DNA from: Hemileia vastatrix
Lineage: Eukaryota > Basidiomycota > Pucciniomycetes > Pucciniales > Zaghouaniaceae
Length of the DNA stretch: 64,000 nt
Assembly (NCBI GenBank): GCA_030280995.1
Contig: JASXTE010000005.1
Span: 16,160,501-16,224,500 of the forward strand
Direction of reading: 5' to 3'
Made by a program: the position numbers and the translations under genes. A model generated the notes under the pieces. That model worked only from the letters and a program-made list of their open reading frames with translations, did no database searches and had not been told where the DNA came from. Of the stretch, positions 23,779-34,007 are shown one piece after another (positions within the stretch are counted from its first letter, which is position 1; each line of letters opens with the position of its first letter).

Positions 23779-24953
23779 TGTCAGCCAGGCTATCTCAGGA
23801 GTCCAGTAATTTATACAATAAATTACTGTAATAATATAGAGGAATAACTTTATGTAATTACAAAAAAATATTTAAATAAAATTATAAATATTTTGTGAAT
23901 AAATAAAATAAATATTATACTTAATTTTATTATTAAATAAATTGTATTACATAAACAAATATAATATTCTATAATATCATGGCGTAATTTAAATGTATAA
24001 ATAAATTATTCAAAATTATATTATAAGTGGAAATTTAGTTTACACTGTAATTACAATTTTAATAATAACATTTATATAAACTAAATACAAATTATCATAT
24101 AATAATATCCATCAATATTTGGCGCTTCCTTGACCCTTAATTGTGTCACTAATATTACTAAATTAATTTAATATGATTAAATTTAATTGCTCATGTTAAA
24201 AAAATTCTTGTATTAATTTAATTATATGTCCAATTAATTTAATAGTTAATTTACTTGAAATAGTTAACCTATCATTGCTTATACTGAGTGAAGATTATTT
24301 AAAAGTGTAAAAATAATTCCTTTTATTTTAATTATACTTTTTTTAGCTATTTGTATTCCCTCTTTAGAATTATTTCTCATAGTTCTTATTTTCCATACTC
24401 ACGTAGTTATTTGTTATATTAATTTTATTCTTTTTTAGAAATATCTGATTGAAACAAATATTTGCTTAATCATGGATTTATTTTAATTGTTTTTTAATTA
24501 AATTTTTAATTATTTCTTTCACTTCATTTTACTTTTTGTAATTATATTTGGAGCGCTCTAGAGGGTCCTCTTGCCTATAAAAAGGCTTTAGAAGTCTCTC
24601 TGGTAGATCATCACTTACTATACACTCACTTATCATATTTTAAATATATTTCTCATCTTTATTATTTTTATTAGTTCAATACATCTAATTTAAATACTAC
24701 ATAAATAATTATAGGTTTCCTTAAGATTTATAATACTATTATTGAACTGTCGCGCTTTGAACATTTATTATCAATTATAATATTTTACAATTTAAATAAA
24801 CACTTACAACTTTGTCAAATTCAAGTATCTCATTGTCTTACTCCCCTAAACTACAAATATTTTATTTCATATTACTTTACTATTTTATAATTCCCCTTCC
24901 TCCTTTCTATTATCCTTCTTATTTTCTTCATTCTTCTAGACTTCCGGCTGATA
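23779..24953 (+). repeat. Gamma-2 5' LTR
   Basis: 1175 bp, TGTCAGCC to GGCTGATA. The 3' copy also ends in ATA, so the TA end was present when it inserted or arose in the parent. A perfect 11-bp palindrome CAGTAATTTAT/ATAAATTACTG lies at 23804-23828. The TATA box is at 24576. This LTR is about 370 bp longer than those of gamma-1, -3 and -4, so it marks a separate subfamily. Confidence 0.93.
24576..24584 (+). promoter_or_regulatory. TATA box in Gamma-2 LTR
   Basis: TTGCCTATAAAAAGGC at 24571-24586. The same TTGCCTATA..AGGCC core recurs in the LTRs near 38830, 44058, 50005, 51538 and 59234, which argues for a conserved core promoter. Confidence 0.65.
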
Positions 24954-25636
24954 ATTGAGGGCCTCTCCAAATGACAACAACGATACCTTGCGACGAACGA
25001 CAAAGCGCACAGACCACCCAAGCCAAAAAGTAAACTTTTTGCCGCGACTGTGTTTCAAACTTTGGTTCGATAGTTTAGGTTTACATTACATTAAATTATA
25101 TATTATTCTGAATTGATTTTACGATCACTATAGTAAGTTCACTTTTGCACCTCTCACTCATAGTACTATATTTTTACTGCAATAACAGTGTTTGTGGCTT
25201 AATTGCTGACTCACTGAGTGTAAGTTTTCATTATATTAATTTTTTTTTCCTAGTTGACCATAATAGAGTAAAACTCTTAGTCCTATAAGACAATAAATAT
25301 TTAATAAATTATTAAATTAACTTTATTATTATTTTTTGAATATTGGTTGACCATAATAGTACTCAGTACTTAGTCCCAATTTTACCAATGAATTAATTTT
25401 GGTATAAATTATTTTGGTTGACTTCTTATATCTTATTTGTTAGTCCCATTTTAAGTGTTGTTAATTCTTAATAATTGTAATTTCATTTATTTGTATTACA
25501 TTTTATTTTATAATTATTTGATTTTTAATAAAATTTTTTTTTTAAATCCAATTGATTATATTTTATTTTGAATTAACAATTTAAATCTTAATTAATTTTG
25601 ATTCTTCTTTTCACAGTTTTAAATGTCCAGTAGTTT
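24954..25636 (+). other. Gamma-2 primer site and leader, before Copia-1
   Basis: Two bases after the LTR comes TGAGGGCCTCTCC, corresponding to TGGGGGCCTTTC in gamma-4 and TGGGAACCTTTCC in gamma-3, the probable primer site. A block TTTTTGCCGCGACTGTGTTTCAAAC (25036-25060, shared with the other copies) looks like the antisense of a tRNA T-arm. Then come three degenerate units of a TTGACC...AGTCC repeat at about 25254, 25346 and 25418. A splice-acceptor-like TTTTCACAG ends at 25617. No gene. Confidence 0.6.
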
Positions 25637-25805
25637 TGTTATGTACCTAAATCATATGTACTTAGCGAGTTAGTATTTAAACCTGTAGAGACGCGTACAC
25701 TTAACTCCGGTTCCTCTCGGAGTAGTGTATCTGATCTTGTCTCTATAGGTAAGTAATGCATCATATGGTTCCTCTCGGAGTAGTGTATCTGATCTTGTCT
25801 CTATA
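25637..25805 (+). repeat. Copia-1 5' LTR
   Basis: 169 bp, TGTTATG to TCTCTATA. The last 39 bp (25767-25805) are an exact copy of 25709-25747 within the LTR. After the inner copy comes G|GTAAGT (donor at 25749), a perfect fungal 5' splice site; after the terminal copy comes the primer site instead. Confidence 0.95.
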
Positions 25806-25820
25806 GGTTATGGGCTATCC
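25806..25820 (+). other. Copia-1 primer-binding site, half initiator tRNA-Met
   Basis: GGTTATGGGCTATCC follows the LTR directly. GGTTATGGGC is complementary to the anticodon arm of initiator tRNA-Met (CAT anticodon within GCCCATAACC), not to its 3' CCA end. Drosophila copia is primed by such a 5' half of tRNA-iMet. Confidence 0.75.
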
Positions 25821-25965
25821 TGCTTATTGACGCAGATCCCTTGCCGTACTGTGCTAGTCACACACGAAAGCATTGTAATCTTTCTTGTCCGAGCCATCTC
25901 TCTGAACCCCGCTCTGATAGCGTTATCATCCAACCCTACGACTCTCTCGCAATCATCCTAATCGG

Positions 25966-28900
25966 ATGACCCCTCCTCCTCGTACCAACACTCCTGATCC
26001 TTTCAAACCAAAACCAAAACTTCAACGCGACCGTCCTTTCCTTCAACGGGAGACAAAACCACCTGTTCCTTCTGACTCGAATCCTCCGACACCATCTTCC
26101 TCCTCTCTACCACTAGATTCTGAACAAGAAGCTAACCCGATCTTTACCCCCGACCCCACCCCTGAACCTTCTACTGCAAACACTTCCTCACCAGAATCTT
26201 CTCACACCGCTCGAGCGCTCTCACCTGACTCTCCTTCTGACTCCGAATCTTCAATTTCGTCGACAGGCAATCCAATGTCTTCTGCCGAACTTCCCCCACC
26301 CAATAACTATCGAGGTGAATTGAGCCACATCTACATGGGTAGAGTGTTCAACGTAGCCACGAAGTTAGAAAAGCTGGACGCTGAGGGTTCTAACTGGCAA
26401 GATTGGCGGAAACTTGCTCTGGTCACCATGCGCCAATGGGTAGGGTCTACCAGGTATGCCACTACTACCGTTCCGTTGAATACGGTTATTGCCAAATTTG
26501 AAGATCAACTTGCCTGGACTATCATCTTCAATTCGATACCTGGAAGGCTTCAGGCGGAAATCGATGAGGACTCATCCTGCCGCACAGCTTTCCAAACTCT
26601 AGCTGACAAGTTCGAGGCATCGACACACACCTCTCGTGCTTCTTTATTTCGGGAACTAATTGCCATTCGCACGAGTAACTTCACCGATATGTCTTCTCAT
26701 CTCTCGAAAGTCGACTCCCTTCTTCAGAAAATCAAACGATCAAACTTTTCCTTCTCGGACGAGACAGCCAAATCAGTTTGGGCACATGTCCTTTTGCCCA
26801 ATAATGCGAATGAAATCTTTCATGCGGTGAATCGTCATTTCGAGACGCAGTCGGTTATATCTCAACCTTCAAATGAGTCTATGGTAAAAGCTCTCAACAA
26901 TGCTGCTTCGGCGATTACTGTTTCAAACGATGTCCCCATGTCCACTGCTTTGCACACCGACATCCAAGCACTCGCTTTCCGAAAAGGAAAGATGGATTCT
27001 TATCGCCCTCCATATGCGAGACCTAAGGAAAACGCCTGTTTTACTTGTTCTTGTACGGAACATTTCTCTTCATCTTGCCCATACAATCCGGATTGTCCTG
27101 CTTTTAACGCCGAAGTGTGGGCGCTCAGAGAGGCTAAATTGAAACTAGCCAGGCCCATAATGGAAAAATTAATTCGTCAAAGTAAAAGATCAAGAAACAA
27201 GATGCCGTCTTCTTCCTCTGCACGTTTTACCGAACTTGATTCAGCTACTATAGAAGCTTTGGCGACTACATTAGATGGCATCGACCTGGGCAAAGATGAA
27301 TGGTTGGCGGATCATTTGCTGGAATTAGATGTTGGTGTGCTTGACTCAGGGGCCACGCATCATGTTACAGGAAATGTAGGTCTCTTGATTAACTTTAGAG
27401 AGATATCACCCATAAAAGTTAATGTGGCAACTGACGGTTCCCCGGCTTTCATTACTGGTTATGGCGATATGCTGATATCTGGCGTCAAAGGAGAAGTAAT
27501 CGTCTTGCACGATGTATTTTATTGTGACAAAGCTCGACATACATTAATTTCCTTATATGATCTTTTTAGCAAAGGTTATGAGATGTTTTTTGATTCAAAT
27601 AATAATGCCGTTTTCTCTAAAGATTCTATTCCTCTATTCATAGCAGTCATTTTTCATGAAAAACGAAAATGGTCTATTAAAATTAAAAAAATTGTAAATA
27701 AAAATGATAAAAATACAGATAATTCGTCAAAGAATAAAAATGTTTCTTCTTCTATAAAAAGCAATGTAGACTGTTTTGTTTCTTCTTCGTCTCATGTTTC
27801 ATTGGCACCTTTCGTTCCCCTACCAGAACATTCGAAGATACCTTATCCTCCAGCTGAACCAAATTCCCTTTTATTTTGGCATCGGCGTCTAGGTCACGCG
27901 AGCATACGAACTCTTAAACGCATACTAAAGGTGCAGTGTTGTGATGACATTCCAGATGAAATTCCTAACGGAAAGTTCTTCTGTGATGTGTGTGCAGTGG
28001 CAAAGGGGACTCGTCATCAGACGGCGGTTTTGTCAAACCGAGAATTTAAATTCATGGAACTTGTAGTATCTGACGTGGTAGGTCCCTTTCCAGATATTAC
28101 ATCCTCTGGTGAGGTGTTTGCCGTACTTTTCCGGGAACAGTTCTCAACTTACGGAGAAGTTCACATCATCAAGTCAAAAACAGAAGTCCTAGACGCGTTC
28201 ATCACTTTCAAGAACAGAATGGAAAATCTGACTGGATTAAAAATCAAGTTCCTCCGAACTGATAATGGAAATGAATATTACAATAAACGTTTCAGCAATT
28301 TTTTAAATTCAGCTGGCATCATCCATGAACACTCTATGCCCTATCATCACGAGCAAAATGGTATGGCTGAGAGATTCAATAGGACTATAGGTGACATGGC
28401 CCGTGCCGTTTTAATTGGTAGTAGCTTGGAAGCGAACATGTGGGGTTTTGCTTATCTATGGGCATCGTATATCCACAATCGACTTCCGAACACCAACACT
28501 AACGACAAGACTCCCTATGAATTAATATTTGACAAGAAACCATCATTAGGTAATTTCAAAATTTTTGGAGAATGGGCTTATGTGCATATTCCAAAAGAAA
28601 AAAGAAACAAATTAAATCATAGGAGCTTGCGCTGTCGGGTGGTTGGTTATGCCAATGGGGGTAATGGTTGGATTTTTTGGCACCCTGACACTGGAAAAGT
28701 AGTTGCTTCTGCTATGGCGGAATTTCCTGGGGAAATTTCATCAGGTATGACCTCCTCCTCTACTATGAATGCACAAAAAGGTTCTCTTTCGTATATTCTA
28801 AATCGACTAGTCCTTGGTGATTTCTCTGCTGAAGAGACTATTGAAGCGCAAGATGCATTAGTAGATCATATTGAAGCAAATGCCCAATCATTGTCCGAAC

Positions 28901-30423
28901 GATTGCCAAAGACGTACGCACAAGCGTGTAAGTGTCCAGAAGCTGAGAAGTGGAACTTAGCTTGTCAAGAGGAGCTAAACAACTTGACAACAATGAAAGT
29001 GTGGGACATTGTTGATTTGCCAAAAGGTGCAAATGTTCTAGGTGCACGGTGGGTATTTGCTAAGAAAAGAAATCAAGATGGAAGTGTTTCCAAGTACAAA
29101 GCACGCTATGTTGCACAGGGTTTCAAACAACTGGAGGGTACTGATTTTACTGACACTTTTGCCCCAACTGCCACTTTTGTTTCCTTAAGGGTAATGTTGG
29201 TTTTGGCTGCCAAGAACAATTGGCCTGTAAAATCGTTTGACATCACCGCCGCTTATCTACACAGCAATTTGGAAGAAACTATTTATGTCAAACAGCCAGA
29301 AGGTTTCTCTAATGGCAACCCATCTCAGGTGTGTAGACTTCGCAAGGCTTTATACGGGACCAAGCAAGCGGCCAGGTGCTGGTGGAAACATCTTGCTTCA
29401 ATTTTCCGCAACCTAGGGTATGTAAGTAGTAAGCACGATGCGAGTTTCTACGTCCTCAAACATCGGAACTATATAGGAATCATTTGGGTTCATGTAGACG
29501 ACGGTGTGGTCACTGGTAGTAGTGTGGATATGTTAAAAAAGTTGGAAAGTGATTTGAATGGTAAAATGAAAATAAAGTGGAACGACGGTCTAGAATCTGT
29601 TGTTGGACTCAAGGTCGAACGATGTGATGAAGGATTCTCATTATCTCAGCCTGCACTCACAAATCGTATTCTAAGGGATTTCAACTATGGAGGTTTAAAA
29701 GCAACGTCCCCTCTCCCCAACAACATGTCTATCTCCTCTTTAAAGACAAAAAATAGTTATGACTCAACCAAATTTCTCTCGATCATAGGTGCTTTCAGTT
29801 ATTTGGTTGCAGGATCCAGACCTGACCTAGCTTTTCCAGTTAATTTTTTGGCCCGCTACGCATCTGCACCTGGTACCGAGGAATGGCGTGCAATCAACCA
29901 TCTAATCCGCTATCTCGAATTCACCAAAGAGTTGAAACTGAATCTTTTCCCATCTAAGGACTCACTTTTTACTGAGGCATACTCCGACGCAACATGGGGT
30001 GGCGAATTACAGCGTTCAACCAATGGGCACGTTCTATTTTTGAATGGATGTCCCGTCCTCTGGCAATCCAAACGTCAATCCATGGTTGCTTTGGCGTCCC
30101 TTGATTCTGAATACATCGCTTTGGCAAATGCAACACGACAAGTTTTGTGGTTGAGAAATTTACTACTAGATTTATTCGACAACATCGAACCTACACAAAT
30201 GTATTGCGACAACAAAGGAGCTATAGTAACAGCTACCGACAATCCCAGTGACAAACGTGCCAGACACATTGAGCGGGCATTTTACTTTGTTAATGAGCAA
30301 CTGAGAGCTAATAAAATTAAAATAAGTTGGGTATCATCAGCCTTACAAATAGCTGACTTGCTTACTAAATCTCTGGGTGCTAACATATGGCTTGAAAAGA
30401 GGAAGACTTTATGTGTTTATTGA
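25966..30423 (+). CDS. Copia Gag-Pol polyprotein, intact (1485 aa)
   Basis: Makes all proteins for copying Copia-1. Residues 1-110 are Pro/Ser-rich and disordered; about 115-330 are the capsid-like Gag domain; a zinc knuckle CFTCSCTEHFSSSC (C-X2-C-X4-H-X4-C) lies near residue 355. The protease has LDSGATHHVTG near 462. Integrase follows with FWHRRLGH and CDVCAVAKG (HHCC) near 640-690, then core residues in SDVVGPF, RTDNGNEYYN and QNGMAERFN (DD35E) up to about 810. Reverse transcriptase has FDITAAYLHSNLEET and the catalytic WVHVDDGVVTG near 1180. RNase H has AYSDATWGG, SLDSEYIAL, CDNKGAI and RARHIERAF. Order (integrase before RT) and length are typical of Copia. ATG at 25966 is the first in frame, 160 bp after the LTR. 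No break is seen. Confidence 0.97.
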   Translation: MTPPPRTNTPDPFKPKPKLQRDRPFLQRETKPPVPSDSNPPTPSSSSLPLDSEQEANPIFTPDPTPEPSTANTSSPESSHTARALSPDSPSDSESSISSTGNPMSSAELPPPNNYRGELSHIYMGRVFNVATKLEKLDAEGSNWQDWRKLALVTMRQWVGSTRYATTTVPLNTVIAKFEDQLAWTIIFNSIPGRLQAEIDEDSSCRTAFQTLADKFEASTHTSRASLFRELIAIRTSNFTDMSSHLSKVDSLLQKIKRSNFSFSDETAKSVWAHVLLPNNANEIFHAVNRHFETQSVISQPSNESMVKALNNAASAITVSNDVPMSTALHTDIQALAFRKGKMDSYRPPYARPKENACFTCSCTEHFSSSCPYNPDCPAFNAEVWALREAKLKLARPIMEKLIRQSKRSRNKMPSSSSARFTELDSATIEALATTLDGIDLGKDEWLADHLLELDVGVLDSGATHHVTGNVGLLINFREISPIKVNVATDGSPAFITGYGDMLISGVKGEVIVLHDVFYCDKARHTLISLYDLFSKGYEMFFDSNNNAVFSKDSIPLFIAVIFHEKRKWSIKIKKIVNKNDKNTDNSSKNKNVSSSIKSNVDCFVSSSSHVSLAPFVPLPEHSKIPYPPAEPNSLLFWHRRLGHASIRTLKRILKVQCCDDIPDEIPNGKFFCDVCAVAKGTRHQTAVLSNREFKFMELVVSDVVGPFPDITSSGEVFAVLFREQFSTYGEVHIIKSKTEVLDAFITFKNRMENLTGLKIKFLRTDNGNEYYNKRFSNFLNSAGIIHEHSMPYHHEQNGMAERFNRTIGDMARAVLIGSSLEANMWGFAYLWASYIHNRLPNTNTNDKTPYELIFDKKPSLGNFKIFGEWAYVHIPKEKRNKLNHRSLRCRVVGYANGGNGWIFWHPDTGKVVASAMAEFPGEISSGMTSSSTMNAQKGSLSYILNRLVLGDFSAEETIEAQDALVDHIEANAQSLSERLPKTYAQACKCPEAEKWNLACQEELNNLTTMKVWDIVDLPKGANVLGARWVFAKKRNQDGSVSKYKARYVAQGFKQLEGTDFTDTFAPTATFVSLRVMLVLAAKNNWPVKSFDITAAYLHSNLEETIYVKQPEGFSNGNPSQVCRLRKALYGTKQAARCWWKHLASIFRNLGYVSSKHDASFYVLKHRNYIGIIWVHVDDGVVTGSSVDMLKKLESDLNGKMKIKWNDGLESVVGLKVERCDEGFSLSQPALTNRILRDFNYGGLKATSPLPNNMSISSLKTKNSYDSTKFLSIIGAFSYLVAGSRPDLAFPVNFLARYASAPGTEEWRAINHLIRYLEFTKELKLNLFPSKDSLFTEAYSDATWGGELQRSTNGHVLFLNGCPVLWQSKRQSMVALASLDSEYIALANATRQVLWLRNLLLDLFDNIEPTQMYCDNKGAIVTATDNPSDKRARHIERAFYFVNEQLRANKIKISWVSSALQIADLLTKSLGANIWLEKRKTLCVY

Positions 30424-30537
30424 TCTATTATGCTCCCATTCTGTTTTAATTTTTCTTTTTCTTTTCTTCTTCTCTGTTCTATTTCTTTCTTTCTTTTCTA
30501 TTCTGATGTCACCGGTATATTTGTCTTTTTAACTCGC

Positions 30538-30549
30538 AAAGGAGGGGGG
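30538..30549 (+). other. Copia-1 polypurine tract
   Basis: AAAGGAGGGGGG lies directly before the 3' LTR. Confidence 0.9.
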
Positions 30550-30718
30550 TGTTATGTACCTAAATCATATGTACTTAGCGAGTTAGTATTTAAACCTGTA
30601 GAGACGCGTACACTTAACTCCGGTTCCTCTCGGAGTAGTGTATCTGATCTTGTCTCTATAGGTAAGTAATGCATCATATGGTTCCTCTCGGAGTAGTGTA
30701 TCTGATCTTGTCTCTATA
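30550..30718 (+). repeat. Copia-1 3' LTR
   Basis: 169 bp, identical to the 5' LTR, followed by AGTTT. The sequence after it (GGCTAAAAGC ATG) is the start of gamma-2 gag. Confidence 0.97.
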
Positions 30719-30733
30719 AGTTTGGCTAAAAGC

Positions 30734-31301
30734 ATGGATAACTTACATGTGGATGAGACTGAAGTGGATGTTGACACTGAATCTGTAGGTTCTCCCAAAG
30801 TATCTTACAAAAATAATTCAGCTGACAAAAAACCTTCAGGACGTAGAAATGTCAGGAGAAGTGACAAACCCCTCTCACCTAACAACTCTGAAGGAAGTAA
30901 AACCTCAGGTACATCAGGACAATCCACTCAGAGGTATAAAAATAAAAAAGATTCCTCTAGCACAGCAGGTAAAAAATCTGTCAAGCCATCTAAAGGAACT
31001 GAGAGCAGAAAGCATGAAGTACAAGGCAAAGGTAGACACACTCTGGCAGCAGATGCAGGAGCTTTTAAATCCCAATCAGGGTCAACCTCCTCATTTCCCA
31101 GCTTCCCAACCTCCGCCTCAACCTCAGGCCAGTCAGGTATCCAGCTCCTTCAACCAAAATCAAGGCATTCTGCAAGTGGAACAATGGAAATGGGATTACT
31201 TAATGACCCACTACCAACATAATTTACAACAACCAGCTCAACACCCTGGCCCATCCAGGACACCAAATTACAATCCATCTCTTCAGCACCATCCTTATTA
31301 G
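30734..31301 (+). CDS. Gamma-2 first gag ORFs (acidic N-terminal frame and coiled-coil frame)
   Basis: ATG at 30734 opens a frame (to 31222) with an acidic start (MDNLHVDETEVDVDTESVG) that becomes Ser/Lys-rich. In the +1 frame, 30849-31301, lies a coiled-coil region (KIKKIPLAQQVKNLSSHLK...) followed by a Gln/Pro-rich tail. Gamma-3 and gamma-4 show the same two frames in the same +1 relation, so this is a family feature. The coiled-coil frame is conserved in sequence among copies. Its reading ends, after a TAG at 31299, at a TAA overlapping the ATG of the next ORF (ATGGTAA at 31346). How both parts are joined is not known. Probably a Gag oligomerisation region. Confidence 0.55.
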
Positions 31302-31345
31302 GGGGGCAGAAGAAAGAAGGTACAGGGGAAGCTTCCTCCCTTGCC

Positions 31346-34005
31346 ATGGTAAGTAATTTGTTTGATAAGCACGTTGGTATATATAATAACAAACCTTCTT
31401 CAGGTAATAACGTGGACCATGAAAGAACAGTTAAACCTTTGAAGAGACAACTTCCTTTAATAAGTAGCCCCATTGATGTAATTAGCAAATTATCATTTGA
31501 TGAACCTTTACATTTGACTTCTACTTCTTTAATTAACCCTTCTCTTGCAATCAAGAATGATTCTGTTTCCCCTGAAGTTTACACTTTACTTGAGAAAACT
31601 TCTGAAGAAATATTGAAAGATACCCTTGATTTTAATGTTGTGAATGATAAAAATTTAAGAGATGTTTTAATACATGAGAGTGATAGATTAAATAATTTGC
31701 ATTTACATTGTAAAGTGAGTTCATCTGTTCAAGACACTGCTTATTTCAAATTTAAAGACACACTAAAGAATATCCTGGCTCAACAAAAGTCTATTAAAGC
31801 TGACCACAAATCACTTTCAGATAAATATAGTCACCTACGCAAAACTGTTGATAATCTAAAAGATGAAAATACTACTTTAAAGAATGAAAATATGCTTTTG
31901 CACAGTGAATTAAAAAAATTGAAAATTGATTCTCAGAATTTGAGTAATAAATGCTCTGTAGATGAGGACAGAAATGTTTTATCTATTTCTAGGATTAATG
32001 ATCAGCTATCTTACATTCATGATTTGAGAAATAAATTATCTGACCTGGAGAAACTATTTTCTGCATTACAAACTGTCCAGGCTACTCATTATCATGAATT
32101 AAAAAATAGTGCTAAAACTCCTGTTAATCTTAATAATAAACAGCCTGAACAGAGTAGTTCTTCTCTACCTTGTAATGTAACAATTTTACCAGCTGAAATT
32201 CATTCTGAAAAAACTATTGCATCAAACAGAAAGAAATTTAATGCTCACCATGAGCCAGCTGCCTCTGTGAGTAATGAAATATCTGAGCACCTTTCAAGAC
32301 TTCAGGAACTGATAACCTTGAATAATTCAAACCATAGGATGGAACATTCCAGTAGCCAGAAAAATTGGCCTAAGTTGGATCAATATCCTACTTTGATGGT
32401 GATTCTTCATCTGATTAGCAACACTTTATACAAATGATTGATAATTTAAAGAGATCTTATAAACTACCTGATGAGGAAATTGTTTCTAAGCAGATTTCTT
32501 TATTTTCCAATGTAGCCTTGTTGTGGTATGAATCTGTTCTATTGGATAATAACCATTATACATGGAATGAGTGGAAATCCTTGATTGAGAATCAATTTGG
32601 TGGTTCAAAATTTAGGTTGGCTCAGCAAAGACTGTATGAGAATACTAGATATATATCCTCCTCAGTTGAAAAACCCATTGTTTTTCTTATGAAAGTAACA
32701 AAGATCCTGAGAGCAATTGATCCAAAGATGGACTATGATATTTGGAGAGATAAAATCTTGTATAAATTGCCAAATTCTCTTAGAGATTTAATTGTAGCTA
32801 GAACTGAGCATGTAAGAGAAAATTCTTCTTTCATTAACATTTGTAATGAGGTTCTACTCAACCATAGATATGAACCTAAGAATTACCTTAGTAAACCTCA
32901 TAATGATCAGAATAAACCCTCTACCAAGCCCCCAGAAAAATCTGGTAGACCCTTTGCACCAGTTTCACCTAAAAAATATGCAACAAATACTTGTTATAAG
33001 TGTAAAAAACCATGGCAAAAGGGTCGTGTTTGTGACAAGAAAATTAATCTTGTTGAACACAATGAGGACACTGATGAGGTTGAAATGAATGTCAATGATT
33101 CTTCTAGTGACTGTGAAAGTAATATCTCCTATGAAAATGAATCCAGAAAAGATGTTTTCATGTTGGAACAGGATGTCCATTATTTAGATAATATATCTGA
33201 AGAATGTTTATTGGATTTATCTTCAGTAGAAAATGCTGAAATAATTAAAGATATTACTAACAATCCTATAGCCATATCCCCTTTGAAGGCACCTGTTATC
33301 ATTAATGGTAAAAATGTTGATGTAGTTCTTGATTCTGGTGCTAGAGGAAGTTTAGTGTCTGAAAAAGCTTTAGATTCAGTAGACAAGGATTATCTGAATA
33401 AATTATTACCTATAACTTCTGAAAAATGGAGAGGGTATGGCTCTACCTTAATTTCTATTGGAAAATACAAAACCTATGTATTCTTCAAATATAAGGGTGG
33501 TTTTGTCAGAGCTATATGTGAGTTTATGGTTATGAAAAATGATAATTTGAGCAATTGGTTTATTATAGGAAATAATATTTTGACCATGTTTGGTGTGAAA
33601 TTGGACCCAGAAAATAATTGCTTCACCTTGGGATTGAATGGCAAAAGAAAATTCAAAATTTCCTCCCCTGGAAAACCTTCTGGGCATCTGTTAAAGTCTT
33701 GTAACTCACTAATCCAGTGTAAAGGCAGACCAACAATTGAGATGGATGATTTATTAAATGAAATAAATACTGCTTCTTTTGGTTATCATTTAACTAGTGA
33801 AGAAAAGGATTCTATTATTGCCTCAATTACTTCTTTCCCTGTGGCTTTTGCTAATGGTTCTCATGTCTTAGGAAGTGTCCAGGAAGAAATGAAAATTACC
33901 TTATCCTGTAACTTGAATGATATTCCTCATACTCTTAGGAAAAAACCATATCCTGCTTCTCCAACAAAAAGAAAGATATTGAAGATAATATTACCACATT
34001 ATTAA
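31346..34005 (+). pseudogene. gag: Gamma-2 Gag-protease ORF (one frameshift and one stop)
   Basis: Starts with ATG at 31346. Residues 1-330 (to about 32390) are a long, Lys/Leu/Asn-rich coiled coil. A lost T near 32396 and a TAG at 32414 break it; the frame resumes at 32434 with a capsid region (FGGSKFRLAQQRLYENTRY near 32590), a knuckle-like CYKCKKPWQKGRVC near 32994, and an aspartic protease with VVLDSGARGS near 33324. In gamma-3 the knuckle reads C-X2-C-X7-H-X-C; here the His is Arg. Another lost base near 33975 breaks the frame just before reverse transcriptase. Confidence 0.85.
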
Positions 34006-34007
34006 AA

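Larger units (their letters stand above)
25637..30718 (+). mobile_element. Copia-1: intact Ty1/Copia retrotransposon
   Basis: 5082 bp with two 169-bp LTRs that are identical at every base, AGTTT duplicated at 25632-25636 and 30719-30723, a primer site, one open frame of 1485 codons and a polypurine tract. It is inserted in the gamma-2 leader just before its first gag ATG. Identical LTRs and an intact frame mean very recent insertion. GC content and codon use are visibly higher in GC than the surrounding Gypsy copies. Confidence 0.97.

Noticed and set aside
31349..31403. Possible intron at the start of the second gamma-2 gag ORF (ATG|GTAAGT...TTCAG|GT), with a match in gamma-3
   Set aside because: Gamma-1 and gamma-4 lack the GT donor at this place, and the segment encodes residues (FLVTYSVPSG) kept in three copies, so it is coding.
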